A stretch of DNA of 64,000 bases from Cryobacterium frigoriphilum (GCF_004403305.1 NZ_SOHE01000048.1:6069-70068), one strand, 5' to 3'; positions 7,686 to 17,395 are shown, counted from the first letter of the stretch. The notes: generated by a model from the letters alone, not told the origin. Made by a program: numbers and translations.

Positions 7686-8227
7686 GTGTTGATTTGTGTC
7701 ATGAGTTCGCGGTTGGCTCCGCGGGCAGCTGCAAGGTCCTGATCGCGTTGTTTGAGCGCCTCGCGGAGATCGATTATCACCTGTTCGAGGTCGGTGATTC
7801 GCGAGGTGAGCTCGTCGTAGTCGGCGGGTCCGCCCAGTCCGGCTTCGCTCCAGGCTCGATGGCCGAGCCCTTGGGATAGCTGTTTTTCTAGTTGTTGGAC
7901 CGTGTCGGCGAGGCGCCTCGCTCGGTGGTGAGCCGCGGCCAGATCCGCTGTCAGTGAGGCCCTGCTTGAGATGGGGCCGCGGGTAGGGTCATCGGACGGT
8001 TGCGATTGGACGGTGTGCAGGTGTTCGATGAGGTCGCGGTGACGATAGAGGAATGAGCGGTCGACGCCTGCTCTGCGAGCAATGTCCGCGGCGCTGACGC
8101 TGGTGCCTGCGCCCTGCGCTTCGGACAGCGCCGCCAGCACGCGTTCGCGTCGACGATGGGTATCTGAGCGGCGGCCCATGATGGCCGCGGCGGTGCGCAC
8201 GTTTGGTGGCTGTCCGGTGGGGTTCAT
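7616..8227 (-). CDS. DUF6262 coiled-coil protein of a Tn554-like element (TnpC-like)
   Basis: The N-terminal third holds a helix-turn-helix typical of this family (residues about 25-70: RERVLAALSEAQ, SAADIARRAGVDRSFLYRHRDLI). The remainder is a coiled coil (about 90-175: LADTVQQLEKQL, ITDLEQVIIDLREALKQRD). Proteins like this are the third component of Tn554-type elements, acting with tyrosine recombinases. Homology to the family ends at about MTQIN (near 7695); the last 20 residues read into the broken TetR gene in another frame, so the natural C-terminus has been exchanged at the junction. The start at 8227 overlaps the recombinase stop by 4 bp. Confidence 0.7.
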   Translation of the reverse strand: MNPTGQPPNVRTAAAIMGRRSDTHRRRERVLAALSEAQGAGTSVSAADIARRAGVDRSFLYRHRDLIEHLHTVQSQPSDDPTRGPISSRASLTADLAAAHHRARRLADTVQQLEKQLSQGLGHRAWSEAGLGGPADYDELTSRITDLEQVIIDLREALKQRDQDLAAARGANRELMTQINTGRGHGRAAAGAHVRRHLLPRSR

Positions 8228-9633
8228 GGGCGTTCCAACCGGATATCGGGCTGGGGCTGGCGGATTTGGGGCATTCCGAGTGAAACGGTTCGGTGGCGGC
8301 GCAGGAGGGTCACGGCCTGCTCAACTTCGGTGCGTTGCGTCGGGGTGAATAGGTCAAGACAGGCTTCGACCTTGCTGATCAGCCGGCGGATGCGGGTGAT
8401 TTCGGTTTGGGACGGGAGTGCTTCGTCGCGTGCCCAGTCGTCCAAGTCTTGGGTGGCGAGGAGTTTCTCGCGGTTGCGTAGCAGGTCCGCGAGGTGGGCG
8501 TTTAGATCGGGCAAGTATGACACGTCGGTGCGAAAGTGGTCACAGCCCACGCAGCGAAATCTGTAGGGACATGCATGGCCATCGGCTTGAACATTGGACG
8601 GTTCGGTGCAAACACCGAAGGGAACAACGACCTCACCGATGGCCCGGCGGGCTTGCTCGGAGTCGAGAAGTTCTTCTGCTTGGTGCCAAAAACGGTCACC
8701 GTGACGGTCGAACTGCATCGCAGCAATTTTTTCGACGGCGTCGCGGCGACGCTGCTGTCCGACTTGGTAGTAGCCGCTGGTGGTGTCGAGCTTGCGATGA
8801 TCCATGAGTTCACGGAGGACATCGATGCCGACCCCGGCGTCAGCGTGGCGCTGAGCGTAGGCATGCCGGTAGGCGTAGAGAACAGCGCGGCTCTTATCGA
8901 GTTCGAACCCATCGTTGGTGTGCAATACCGGCATGGCGCTCATCCATGATCGGTGGTGGAAAGCGACGCTGAAAGCGGTGAGTGACTTGTGACCGTCGGG
9001 GTTCCTCCGGTCGGTAGGCAACAATTTCAGATCACACACCGGTGTGTCTGGGAAGCGGCCTTGGACCCACGCCTGTTGGGCGATGATCAGGTCGGCGGTG
9101 GTGGAACTGACCGGGAGGCGCCGGGCCAGCCTGTTAGCTTTGTGGTTGTCATAGAGCAGGACGGGCAACCCGTCACCGTCGTGAGTGAGGCAGTCGAAGG
9201 CGAGGTCAGCGATTTCCTCGGGCCGCCGGCCGGTATCCATGATCAGCTCGACGGCCGCGCGCATCGGTGCGGAGGGCAGCTCATCCAGATGGGTGCAAAT
9301 TTCATGCATAATCTCGGGCGGCAGGCTGCGACCGCACTCCCCATGCTCGGGAGTGTCGAGGATATCGTGCGAGCTAATCGTGAAGTCTTGCCCGAGACCA
9401 CCGGCGACGGCTCCGGGGGTGACGTGCGAATCGTCGTCAGCACGAAGCGGGCCTCGCGGGTGGTTCGGATCCGGGCGTCGGTGCTGATTTTTCCCGTCGA
9501 GGCGAGGTAGGCCAAGCGGTTCAGGAATAGAACGATATCCGTCCGGCCCAACGCGACTGGCATCACGCCGTTGTCGGGACGCAGCCGCAGCGACTGCGAC
9601 AGCCGAGCCAGCGAGCCCACATGATGCCGCATG
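8224..9633 (-). pseudogene. Tn554-like tyrosine recombinase, frameshifted
   Basis: The 3' frame (9309 to 8224) carries the catalytic domain of a tyrosine site-specific recombinase: TGRRPEEIADL with the first Arg, YRHAYAQRHADAG, LRELMDHRKLDTTSGYY with His and the nucleophilic Tyr, plus a Cys cluster near PYRFRCVGC found in TnpB-like members. Upstream coding continues without an ATG to about 9430, where it changes frame: the N-terminal SAM-like part (HVGSLARLSQSLRLRPDNGV, FLNRLAYLASTG) is in a different frame up to about 9633. There an IS481 scrap truncates the gene. One frameshift plus loss of the 5' end means the element is probably immobile. Confidence 0.8.
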
Positions 9634-9637
9634 TTGA

Positions 9638-9812
9638 GGCCAGCGTTTGTGCGACGACCCAGACGGCCAGGCGCACGGAGCGGCGGATCATCGCGCTGCG
9701 CTTCACCCGGAGGTGGGGACCGCACCGGATCGGCTACCACCTGCGCCTACCGCAGTCGACGGTGTCGAAGGCCCTCAACCGGTACCGGATGCCGCTGCGG
9801 GGGCATGTGGAT
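9638..9812 (+). pseudogene. IS481-family transposase N-terminal remnant
   Basis: The translation TARRTERRIIALRFTRRWG, then GPHRIGYHLRLPQSTVSKALNR, is the second helix-turn-helix of an IS481 transposase. Only about 55 residues remain; the DDE catalytic domain is absent. The scrap truncates the recombinase gene on its left and the DUF4913-like pseudogene on its right. Confidence 0.7.
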
Positions 9813-10275
9813 CTTCGAGTCGGCGCGAGCATAGAACGCGGCCGCGGCCAAGCGTCGTTTGGTGACGTCGTCGGCGACGAACTGCACGAAGTCCTTGTCG
9901 CGGTCGGTGATCGGGATGTACTCGAGGGCGTCGATGGATTGTTCTCCCGGCCAGACAGCCTGGCGAGTTTGCCGGTCTCCTTCCAGGCGTGTCCCCGACG
10001 TGGCGACCCAGTCGTGGAGGCGTTGGCGGGCGTTGGCGGGCGTCGGCGAAGTCGCGGTGCCATCCGAAGGGGGCAGAGCTGATCGGGGTCGTAGGCGCAG
10101 AGCGCGGAGAGTTCCCAGACAAGTTCGGGGTGCCGATGCCAGAACGGCGGCACGACGGACGCTGGGAGCCCATACGTCCGTCGTAGCCAGTTCACCCACC
10201 GGTTGAGTTCGACCCATTCAGTTTCGGCTTCGTCGACGGTGACGGCGGGCGTTGGCCCTGGACCGCCCCGTGACA
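9805..10275 (-). pseudogene. DUF4913-like plasmid/ICE protein, frameshifted
   Basis: Three - frames give successive pieces of one protein: WVELNRWVNWLRRTYGL with PFWHRHPELVWELSAL (about 10080-10230), GWHRDFADAR (about 10050-10070), and LHDWVATSGTRLEGDR (about 9960-10010). The WLRRTY...WHRHPELV.EL pattern is that of DUF4913 proteins, which are common on actinobacterial plasmids and integrative elements. The frame changes fall in a GGCGTTGGCGG triple repeat at about 10018-10048, a plausible slippage site. No function is known for the family. Confidence 0.5.
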
Positions 10276-10555
10276 GCGACGAGCTCGTCCAGAATCACGT
10301 CTTGACGTTCTTCGACGACTTCGCATAATCGGCGGCGTATTTCTTCGTAATTTTCCTAGGCGTTGCCATCGACGGGTCTATCCCTCATCGTCACCGCCGT
10401 GCCCATAGCGGCCCGTGATTTCGCGAGCGTTTCTCAAATGAGCTATGCACCCCGTTTCGCGAGCACTATAGGTGAGTCTCGTCGGCCCGTTGCGGAGAGG
10501 TCAACCGAAGAGGAAACTTGGTGCAGCAGGCGTTGCCTGCCTACGGAGGTGCGGG
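10276..10555. other. Intergenic region before the NACHT module
   Basis: No gene is visible. Two copies of TTTCGCGAGC (about 10413 and 10457) and a CTATAG hexamer at about 10466-10471 could be part of the promoter and control region for the following pair. GGAGGT at 10545-10550 is the ribosome binding site of the first gene. Confidence 0.4.
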
Positions 10556-11026
10556 ATGGATCCGATTTCGTTGATCGTGGTGGCCCTCGCAACCGGGGCC
10601 GCTGCCGCGCTTAAGCCGACGGCGGAGGCAGCGATACGGGATGCGTACGCAGGTCTGAAACGTCTCATCACCGACCGCTACAACCAAGTCGATGTCAGTC
10701 CGGTAGAGCGCAATCCCTCGTCTCAAGCCAAGCGGAGGTCACTCGAAGAGGATTTGCATGAGACTGACGCCGCGGCGGACGATGCGCTATTGCAAGAGGC
10801 AAAAGAGCTTTTCGACCTCGTCGCCAAGGCCGACCCGGCCGCCGCGAGGGGTGTCGGCGTCGATCTAGAAGACATCGACGCCGCGTTTGTAGACATCGAC
10901 CGGGTCCGATCTGGCGGAATCGGTGTCCGAGGACGCGGGTGGAATGTGACCGGCGGCGTCCGGATTTCGAATGTCGAAGCGGGCGGGGATGTCTACCAAG
11001 AGAGACCGCAGCCGGACCCTTCATAG
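10556..11026 (+). CDS. Small partner protein of a NACHT/STAND ATPase
   Basis: The ATG at 10556 is set by the GGAGGT site six bases upstream. The 156-residue product begins with a hydrophobic then amphipathic helix pair (MDPISLIVVALATGAAAALK, then AEAAIRDAYAGLKRLI). An acidic helical middle (about 60-120) follows, and then a Gly-rich beta-like tail (GGIGVRGRGWNVTGG, NVEAGGDVYQ). Small proteins with this N-terminus commonly precede STAND ATPases in actinobacteria; whether this one is an effector or an adaptor is not known. The next gene starts 2 bp after its stop and opens with a similar GGDV motif (SVGGDVNIISG), suggesting the two tails pair or were once one domain. Function is unassigned. Confidence 0.65.
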   Translation: MDPISLIVVALATGAAAALKPTAEAAIRDAYAGLKRLITDRYNQVDVSPVERNPSSQAKRRSLEEDLHETDAAADDALLQEAKELFDLVAKADPAAARGVGVDLEDIDAAFVDIDRVRSGGIGVRGRGWNVTGGVRISNVEAGGDVYQERPQPDPS

Positions 11027-11028
11027 GG

Positions 11029-14000
11029 GTGGGCCCGCAAAGCCGACAGCGTTCGTCTGCCCCGTTGTTCAGCCTGAAACACTCGAGCGTCGGCGGCGAC
11101 GTCAACATCATTTCCGGGCCGGCCATTCCCGACCTCTACGACGCCTACAAGGATTTCTCGCAGGAGATGACGTTGACGGCCGAATTCGTCGGCCGAGGCG
11201 AGCTGTTTGCTGAACTCGAACGATTCGAGGCCACGCACCGGAAAGGCTACTTCCGGTTGATTGCCGACGCAGGGCTGGGCAAGACAGCAATCGCGGCGGA
11301 AGTCGCGCACCGGTTCTCCTGTGAGGCGTTCTTCGTCAACGCAAGTCGCAACCTCACCACCGCAAAGCAGTGCCTTGGCCACCTTTGCGCCGCACTGATC
11401 ACTCGGTATTCGCTCCCGTACGATCACCTCCCCGCCATCGGTGAGGATTCTGCGTTCTTCTCCCGAATCCTCAGCCTGTCGGTCCAAAGGGCGGAGGGCA
11501 CTATTTGGGTCGTGGTCGACGGGCTTGATGAGTCCGTCGATTCGGGCGCCGGGGGCAACGTCCTTCTGTTGCCGCCCCAACTGCCACCCGGGGTATTCAT
11601 GCTCGTGACACAGCGACCAGGCTCCTACCCACTTCGGACAAGTCCTGACACCGTGATCCACGACTTCGTCATCTCGGCGGACTCGCCGGCCGAGCGCGCA
11701 GACCTCCGGACGTTCCTAGTATCTCAAGCCGGACGTTCCGAGATTCTGGCGCGACGGATGGCCGCGAGCACGCCGGTAACCATCGACACCTTCGCAGATG
11801 ACATCCTCGACGCTAGCGAAGGCAACTTCATGTTCACCAGCTTCCTGCTCGCCGACATCGCTGAGGGGCTCCGATCTCTCGATTCCGCCAGCTTGGCGGC
11901 TCTTCCACACGGCCTTGCTGGCTATTACGACGAAATGTGGCGGCAGATGGCGAAACTCGCCGCCGGAGATGGGATCGACTCCTGGAGACAGCTATACCGA
12001 CCAATCGTCGGGCTTCTGGCCGTTGCCGGCGAACCTGTGGGTGCCGAGTGGCTGGCAGCACTCATCCAGGCCTCACCCTCCGACGTCCGACGCGACGTGC
12101 TCCGCGCTTGGCGCCGCTTCGTCGTAGTGACGGGTGAGCCTGGGCAGGAGCGCTGGCGGTTGATGCACAGGTCCTTCCATGATTTCCTCGCAATTAGAGA
12201 CGAGCTTCACATGCCAGATCTGCACGCGAGGGTTGCGGCGCACTTCGCGGATCAGTCCATGTGGGCGGACTTCGACGGGTACGCATCTCGGCATCAGATC
12301 GACCATCTCGCTAGTGGTGGCGACGTTGATGGGGCACTCGCGCTTGTTCGAAGTCGAGATTGGTACGTCCGACAGTTCAAATCCGATCCGAGTGGAGGTC
12401 TCTTTCGCGCGGACGTGATCGCAGCGGGGCGCGCCGCAGCCTCCGCCGACATTGATCAGATGGGTAATGGTTTGCCCGCTCAATGGCTGGGCGACGAGAT
12501 CTGGATGGCGCTGTACGCGGACACCTTCGTGAGCTTTCTCCGGAGCGTTGGACCCAGGACATTGCGTTGCCTCGTGGAGGTTGGTGCGCTTGGCGATGCT
12601 CAGGCCCTTGCCATGTTAAACCGCGACCCTCTGGCGACCGGGCGTGGGATGGCTCTTGTCTGGTTGGCGGACCTACTACGCCCGGAGTTGATCGGGGAGG
12701 CACTCGAAATCGCACTCACTCTCGAACCGCACGACGCCCGTACCCGAGCTCTCCTGGAACTCGCCAAGCGATTGCCCGACGAGCTAGCGACGGAAATACT
12801 CGAAGCCGAAACTCGTGCGGTGCTCGTCCTCGCCGAAAGGGACGGCGAGACGATTGACGAGCTAGCCGAACTGGTCGAGGCGCTGCCCGATGCTGACCTC
12901 CGTTTGGACCTGTCGCGAGCGATCTCCGTCGCCTCGCAGGACGATGACGCCGAGCAACGGGCGAATCGGCTCGGCAGCATGGCTGCTGGGCTGAGCAAGT
13001 ACCCCGACCTCATTGAGCAAGCGACGGTGGCGTTTCGAGGTTCGTTGGACTTGTCAGAGTGGCTGGAGGCCTACATTGATCTCCTCACATTTGGGGCCGC
13101 AGATGTTCACCCCGAGTGGGTCGTCGAGGCACTGGACCTTGCCCGAGCCATCGATGATCCGGCCCGGAAGAGTGCGACCCTGGTTGCCATAGAGCCCCTC
13201 CTCGTCTCCGGCACTCGCCGTGTGGTCGGTGCCGAGGCGTTGGCGAGTTGCCTGCAGATTGAGGACGCTGACGCACGTCTGGAACAGCTCGCCGATCTAC
13301 TAGAGGTAGACGTGGTCTCCAGCGAACGTGGCCGAATCATCGATGCCTCTCTTGAAACCGCCAGGCAAGTCGCCGAACCGATCGCTCAAGCGGAAGCGAT
13401 CGGAACGATCCTCCCCTTCCTGCCGGAAAGCCGCGTCGACGAGTACCTTGCTGAAGCGGTTGCGAATCTCGGCCTCGCAGCGCCAGCCGACCGAGCCAAC
13501 GCGCTCACGCGGATTGCCGAGAACATGGCGGTGGGCTCCCGAAGAAGTCACCTTCTCGACGAGGCTCTCGTCAGCGCGAGGGAGCTCACAAATGACCTTC
13601 ATCGGGCCAGTGCGCTGATGAACGTAGCGATCCACATGTCCGCCCATGACGCTCGGTCGATCGTTGTCGAGGTGGCTCAACTGCCGGCGGGACTCGTTGC
13701 AGTTGGAAGTACGCAACCCGATCGGGTCGACCGTGTCCTTCTTCTCGCGGCCCTCGCTCAGTCCAGAGACTTCACGGGACAAGTCGAGGAGCTTGCGATG
13801 GGCCTAGTCGATGCCGAAGTCCGTCCGTATGATCGCGCTCGTGCCTTGACCGCTCTGATTCCGATCCTGAGCGCGTCACCCGGAGCGGCCGCGCTCGTCG
13901 AGGTTCGCCGCCTTATCGGTATCCTTGACAATCCCGCGGAGAGGGCGGAACTGGGTATCACGATGCTGAAGACGATTGTAAGCCCGACGGCGGATGAGCT

Positions 14001-15264
14001 CTTCGAATGGACAATCGAGTCCGCTCGAGACATCCAGCCGGGTCACATTGCCTTTACCGGCACGGTGAACACGGAAAGTCTTGTGGTGATGTACGAAAGC
14101 ATGTCGCCCCTAATGGGACGCAAGACCCAGGCGCTGCTTGCAATCGCCGAGATGGACGATCGGCCGCAACGGCGCGACTCCCTACGCGACGAGGCCTTCG
14201 AAGCGATTTTCGACCTGCCCGCAAACATGCAGGTCGAGGCTGTGCTCGCGGCGGCTCCTGTGCTCACAATTACTCAGTGTAAGCAATTGATCCGCGACTA
14301 CGGCCTGATCCTAAACGATCCGAAGCGCAGAGCCTTCGTGGAGGCTGTCGCGTCGATCGAGCCAAACGGCGCTAGCGCCTTCAGCGACACGGAGGACACC
14401 GCCGACACCAACTATTCACTCGAGCAGGCCCTTCCAACTGAGTCCGCAGGCGATACGACCGCGCAACCGGATGAGCGCGAGTTCTCCGTCAGGGTTGTCA
14501 GATGGCGCGGGTTTGAGGACCTGTACGGGTTCAATCGAACGCCCGACCAAATAGCCATTGACTTCGACATCGATATCGATAGCGATATCGATACAACCAA
14601 GGAACTGGAGATCGGCCTTGAGGCAATCGGTGCATGGGCGCGCCAGCTCGCCGACGTTGGCCACACGCAAGTCCTGGATGTTCCACTACAGGCTTCAGAG
14701 TTCTCGACCGGAGCAGACTGGTATCGCGCTATCGGAGCGCTACTCGTACGGATCGCGGAGTTGAGTTCAGGATTGGACGCGAAATACGAGGCGTCCTCGA
14801 TCTGGCCGGATTTCGTACCGCCTACTGTCGCAGCGTTGCTCGCTCAGTATCAGCCAGCATCGGAGCGGGCGGTGCTCATCGGTGAGGCCGTGCGCTTCGC
14901 AAAGTCCATAACCGACCCCATCAGCCGCGCGATGTGCCTTGCGACGCTCGTCGGTTCGGCGGGTGCGCCGCATCGGGGCGACGCTGAGACCGCCCTCGCG
15001 GACGCTATCGCGGAGTCGCGGGCGGCCGAGCGGGGGCTCTACCGCAGGCTAGCGATGTACTTGTTGCGCCCGACGCGGTCGGAATTGGTGTGGCCGCGTT
15101 TGCGACTGCAGCTTGCTCAAGAAATGATCAGCGATACTTGGGATCGTCAGGATCTTCTTCAGAACCTCCTCGAGATACTTCCTACGCTGTTGAATCTGGG
15201 TGGTGAGCGCGCTGCGGACACGATTGCGGCTGCCGTGGCCGACGTTTCAGTGCGTTGGCCCTAG
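11029..15264 (+). CDS. NACHT/STAND P-loop ATPase with long helical-repeat C-terminus
   Basis: A GTG at 11029, 2 bp after the partner gene, gives 1411 residues. A short N-terminal extension (about 1-55) leads into a STAND NTPase: Walker A DAGLGKTA at about 79-86, Walker B IWVVVDGLDE at about 158-167, and a winged-helix-like region near residues 330-400. From about residue 480 to the end the protein is nearly all helical, with repeats of ALD-A-AI-DPARKS type, as expected for a HEAT/TPR-like sensor. STAND NTPases of this layout act in antiphage defence by sensing a viral protein and oligomerising. No separate effector domain is recognised in this protein, so the partner or the N-terminus may supply it. 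An acidic DI-rich run sits near residues 1178-1190. The stop codon lies at the edge of an IS1182 copy, so the last residues may be altered. Confidence 0.8.
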   Translation: MGPQSRQRSSAPLFSLKHSSVGGDVNIISGPAIPDLYDAYKDFSQEMTLTAEFVGRGELFAELERFEATHRKGYFRLIADAGLGKTAIAAEVAHRFSCEAFFVNASRNLTTAKQCLGHLCAALITRYSLPYDHLPAIGEDSAFFSRILSLSVQRAEGTIWVVVDGLDESVDSGAGGNVLLLPPQLPPGVFMLVTQRPGSYPLRTSPDTVIHDFVISADSPAERADLRTFLVSQAGRSEILARRMAASTPVTIDTFADDILDASEGNFMFTSFLLADIAEGLRSLDSASLAALPHGLAGYYDEMWRQMAKLAAGDGIDSWRQLYRPIVGLLAVAGEPVGAEWLAALIQASPSDVRRDVLRAWRRFVVVTGEPGQERWRLMHRSFHDFLAIRDELHMPDLHARVAAHFADQSMWADFDGYASRHQIDHLASGGDVDGALALVRSRDWYVRQFKSDPSGGLFRADVIAAGRAAASADIDQMGNGLPAQWLGDEIWMALYADTFVSFLRSVGPRTLRCLVEVGALGDAQALAMLNRDPLATGRGMALVWLADLLRPELIGEALEIALTLEPHDARTRALLELAKRLPDELATEILEAETRAVLVLAERDGETIDELAELVEALPDADLRLDLSRAISVASQDDDAEQRANRLGSMAAGLSKYPDLIEQATVAFRGSLDLSEWLEAYIDLLTFGAADVHPEWVVEALDLARAIDDPARKSATLVAIEPLLVSGTRRVVGAEALASCLQIEDADARLEQLADLLEVDVVSSERGRIIDASLETARQVAEPIAQAEAIGTILPFLPESRVDEYLAEAVANLGLAAPADRANALTRIAENMAVGSRRSHLLDEALVSARELTNDLHRASALMNVAIHMSAHDARSIVVEVAQLPAGLVAVGSTQPDRVDRVLLLAALAQSRDFTGQVEELAMGLVDAEVRPYDRARALTALIPILSASPGAAALVEVRRLIGILDNPAERAELGITMLKTIVSPTADELFEWTIESARDIQPGHIAFTGTVNTESLVVMYESMSPLMGRKTQALLAIAEMDDRPQRRDSLRDEAFEAIFDLPANMQVEAVLAAAPVLTITQCKQLIRDYGLILNDPKRRAFVEAVASIEPNGASAFSDTEDTADTNYSLEQALPTESAGDTTAQPDEREFSVRVVRWRGFEDLYGFNRTPDQIAIDFDIDIDSDIDTTKELEIGLEAIGAWARQLADVGHTQVLDVPLQASEFSTGADWYRAIGALLVRIAELSSGLDAKYEASSIWPDFVPPTVAALLAQYQPASERAVLIGEAVRFAKSITDPISRAMCLATLVGSAGAPHRGDAETALADAIAESRAAERGLYRRLAMYLLRPTRSELVWPRLRLQLAQEMISDTWDRQDLLQNLLEILPTLLNLGGERAADTIAAAVADVSVRWP

Positions 15265-15266
15265 GA

Positions 15267-16230
15267 GGCTGCTGAACAACTTTGGGCACGGGTTTGGATT
15301 TTTAAGGCGCGCCTTCCGCGGCTGGGCTCGTGGTCGTTAAGACTGGGGTGATGCAGGGTCGTGATGATGGTCAGCGTGAGATCTACGATGTCGATGCCGT
15401 AGTGGGTCATCTTCTCCCGCCCGGGTCGGTGTTCGCGTTCCTCGCGGCGCATCGTCGGGAACTTTTCCCCGACGAGGCGTTCGCGGACTTGTTCGCCTCT
15501 CAGAATGGCCGCCCGTCACTGCCGGTGGATGTGATCGCCTCGGTGATGGTGCTCCAGACCCTGCACAACCTCTCTGACCGGGAAGCGGCCGAAGCGTTGA
15601 CGTATGACCTCCGCTGGAAGGCGGCGTGTGGGTTCGCGTTGACCGAGGTTTCCTTTCACCCGACGGTCTTGGTCTACTGGCGCAAACGTCTGGCAGCCAG
15701 TGACCGGCCGCACCGCATCTTCGAGGCCGTGACCGAGGTCATCGCGAAGTCCGGAGCGTTGACGGGGCGCAAACGTCGGGCGTTGGACTCCACGATTCTG
15801 GAGGACGCCGTCGCCCGGCAGGACACCGTCACTCAGCTGATCGCTCAGATCCGCCGTGTGGGCCGGGAGATTCCCGGCGCTGACGTGACCGTGGCAGGGC
15901 TGCCCGGTCATGACTATGCCCAGCCGGGCAAACCCGATATCGCCTGGGATGACCGCGATGCTCGTGACGAGCTCGTGTCCCGGTTGGTCACCGATGCTCT
16001 CGCTCTGCTGGCCAGTATCAATGTCCATATCCTGACGAAGAAACAGCAGGAAACCGTCGCCCTTCTCGCCCTGGTCGCCGGGCAGGACGTGGAACCGGCG
16101 GACGGTTCCGACGGAACTGACGGCCGGTGGAAAATCGCCCGGAAGGTGGCCCCGAACCGGGGTGATTTCCACCGTCGATCCCGATGCCCGCCATGCGCAC
16201 AAAAGCCGGCAGAAGAAAGACCCAAAGTGA
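15267..16230 (+). mobile_element. IS1182-family insertion sequence, 3'-truncated
   Basis: The left end appears to start immediately after the NACHT stop codon with GAGGCTGCTGAACAACTT, an IS1182-like terminus. Coding sequence follows from 15351, but homology is lost near 16230, so no right end is present. The element cannot transpose. Confidence 0.65.
15351..16230 (+). pseudogene. IS1182-family transposase, frameshifted and truncated
   Basis: From ATG 15351 the frame encodes the IS1182 N-terminal domain (HLLPPGSVFAFLAAHRREL, LQTLHNLSDREAAEALTYDL, RWKAACGF) and the first part of the DDE domain (RALDSTILEDAVARQDTVTQ). Near 16155-16160 an extra G in the run GGGG shifts the frame: the continuation ISTVDPDARHAHKSRQKK lies in another frame and ends at about 16230. 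The remaining catalytic residues are gone. An intact family member is about 470-550 residues long. Confidence 0.85.
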
Positions 16231-16867
16231 TTAATACCTCCCTTGCAGCCAGTCTTTTCAGGCCTTCCGCCTGCAGGTATCTGTTTCGACAATTTGCCTT
16301 GGCAAATTCTCCACGCGCAGTCGCTCTTTTCTGGGCTGAAGGGTGGCGTCATGCTGCACGAGCACCCGCGCCAGTTCACATTCTTGGCCGAGACGTTGAC
16401 GGAAGTCATGCTCACGAACGGCACCTGCACGCTGCTATTCTTCATGGCCTACGTCGTCAACCGGGCTCAAATGGGACTAGCCGACCGGCACCAACCAGAG
16501 CCAACCAAGATGTTGGCAATGCGCGGCGAGAAGATGATTTGCCTCGCGAACGTCCGGGGGAGTGGGCGCTCTTTGGGAAGCGGTGTGACTTCGGGAGCGG
16601 AATCCGACGCCTGAACGGAGACGCCGTCGCCCGAGGGATGGACTGGGGGCCGCACTCACCGATCGCGTGCCCGGGCCGGAGACCGGCCGACATATCGTCT
16701 CCTATCGGCAGGCATCCGGAGAACAATATGGCTGGATTGGCGTCGGGGTGTGTTGTCGGCAACGTCGCATGTTCTTCGCGGTTCGCGGGGCTTGTCCATC
16801 TGTGGAGGTACGCACGCGGACGCACTTCCATGGTTACGATTGTGGCGAGCACAGTGATTGAGAGCAC
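16231..16867. other. Intergenic stretch without a supported gene
   Basis: One frame (ATG 16351 to 16614) is open for about 87 codons and contains a hydrophobic run (TLLFFMAYVV), but it has no family resemblance I recognise and lies in degraded DNA next to the IS. I see no convincing gene, RNA or regulatory element. Confidence 0.4.
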
Positions 16868-16870
16868 GTG

Positions 16871-17395
16871 ATGACGTACAGCGTAATTCGAGTGCGCGCG
16901 ACGCCTGGTGCCGCGCGCTCAGGGCGCACAGGTGGTGTGGTCGTGGTTGCCGGTATCGCGGTGGCCGCGTGGATCTCTTTCGGCCGCCACCTCTTTGGGA
17001 TCGGTGGCGACCTCACCATCATCTACGCGGCAACGCTGGGTGTGATTTTTGCCGCCCTGCTGGTAATCACGGGGCTCGCGGTAGGACGCTCGGCACGTCG
17101 AGGGTTCGAAACTCGTGCGATAACATACGCTTTTCTCGTTGCCTCAGTCGTTAGCGGAATCTTGCTGGGACTTACGCTTCCAGATTCAACACCTCGCGGT
17201 TTTCAGACAATCATCAGCGGACCCACAGAGCCTGGGTTGGGTATCGCTATTGGTATCGCGAATCCCCTGGGCGTTATCGGCATCGCGACCGCGATCATTG
17301 CGCTCGTGCTTTCGATTCGCGATTCGCGCGGGCGAATCACGCTCGTGGAGTCCTGGGGCGACGAGGATGAAAGTGCTCCGGTTGAGCCCGCGTAG
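16871..17395 (+). CDS. Hypothetical integral membrane protein (174 aa)
   Basis: The start is the ATG at 16871 (a GTG at 16868 is equally possible). Four hydrophobic segments are visible at about residues 22-42, 48-72, 88-105 and 123-150, followed by an acidic cytoplasmic tail (WGDEDESAPVEPA). The topology is that of a small four-helix inner-membrane protein; I do not recognise a family. It lies 84 bp upstream of nagA in the same direction and may be co-transcribed with it, but there is no functional link that I can support. Confidence 0.65.
   Translation: MTYSVIRVRATPGAARSGRTGGVVVVAGIAVAAWISFGRHLFGIGGDLTIIYAATLGVIFAALLVITGLAVGRSARRGFETRAITYAFLVASVVSGILLGLTLPDSTPRGFQTIISGPTEPGLGIAIGIANPLGVIGIATAIIALVLSIRDSRGRITLVESWGDEDESAPVEPA

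Noticed and set aside
14555-14610. GATATC-rich run as a possible CRISPR or regulatory array
   Set aside because: Only a few irregular units inside a coding frame; no spacers. No CRISPR array is seen anywhere in the window.
15516-16445. Long - strand open frame opposite the IS1182 transposase
   Set aside because: It is the antisense shadow of the transposase; the + frame has clear family motifs and the - translation has none.
16243-16614. Open frame after the IS as a membrane protein gene
   Set aside because: One hydrophobic run only, no homology recognised, lies in degraded DNA; not called as a gene.
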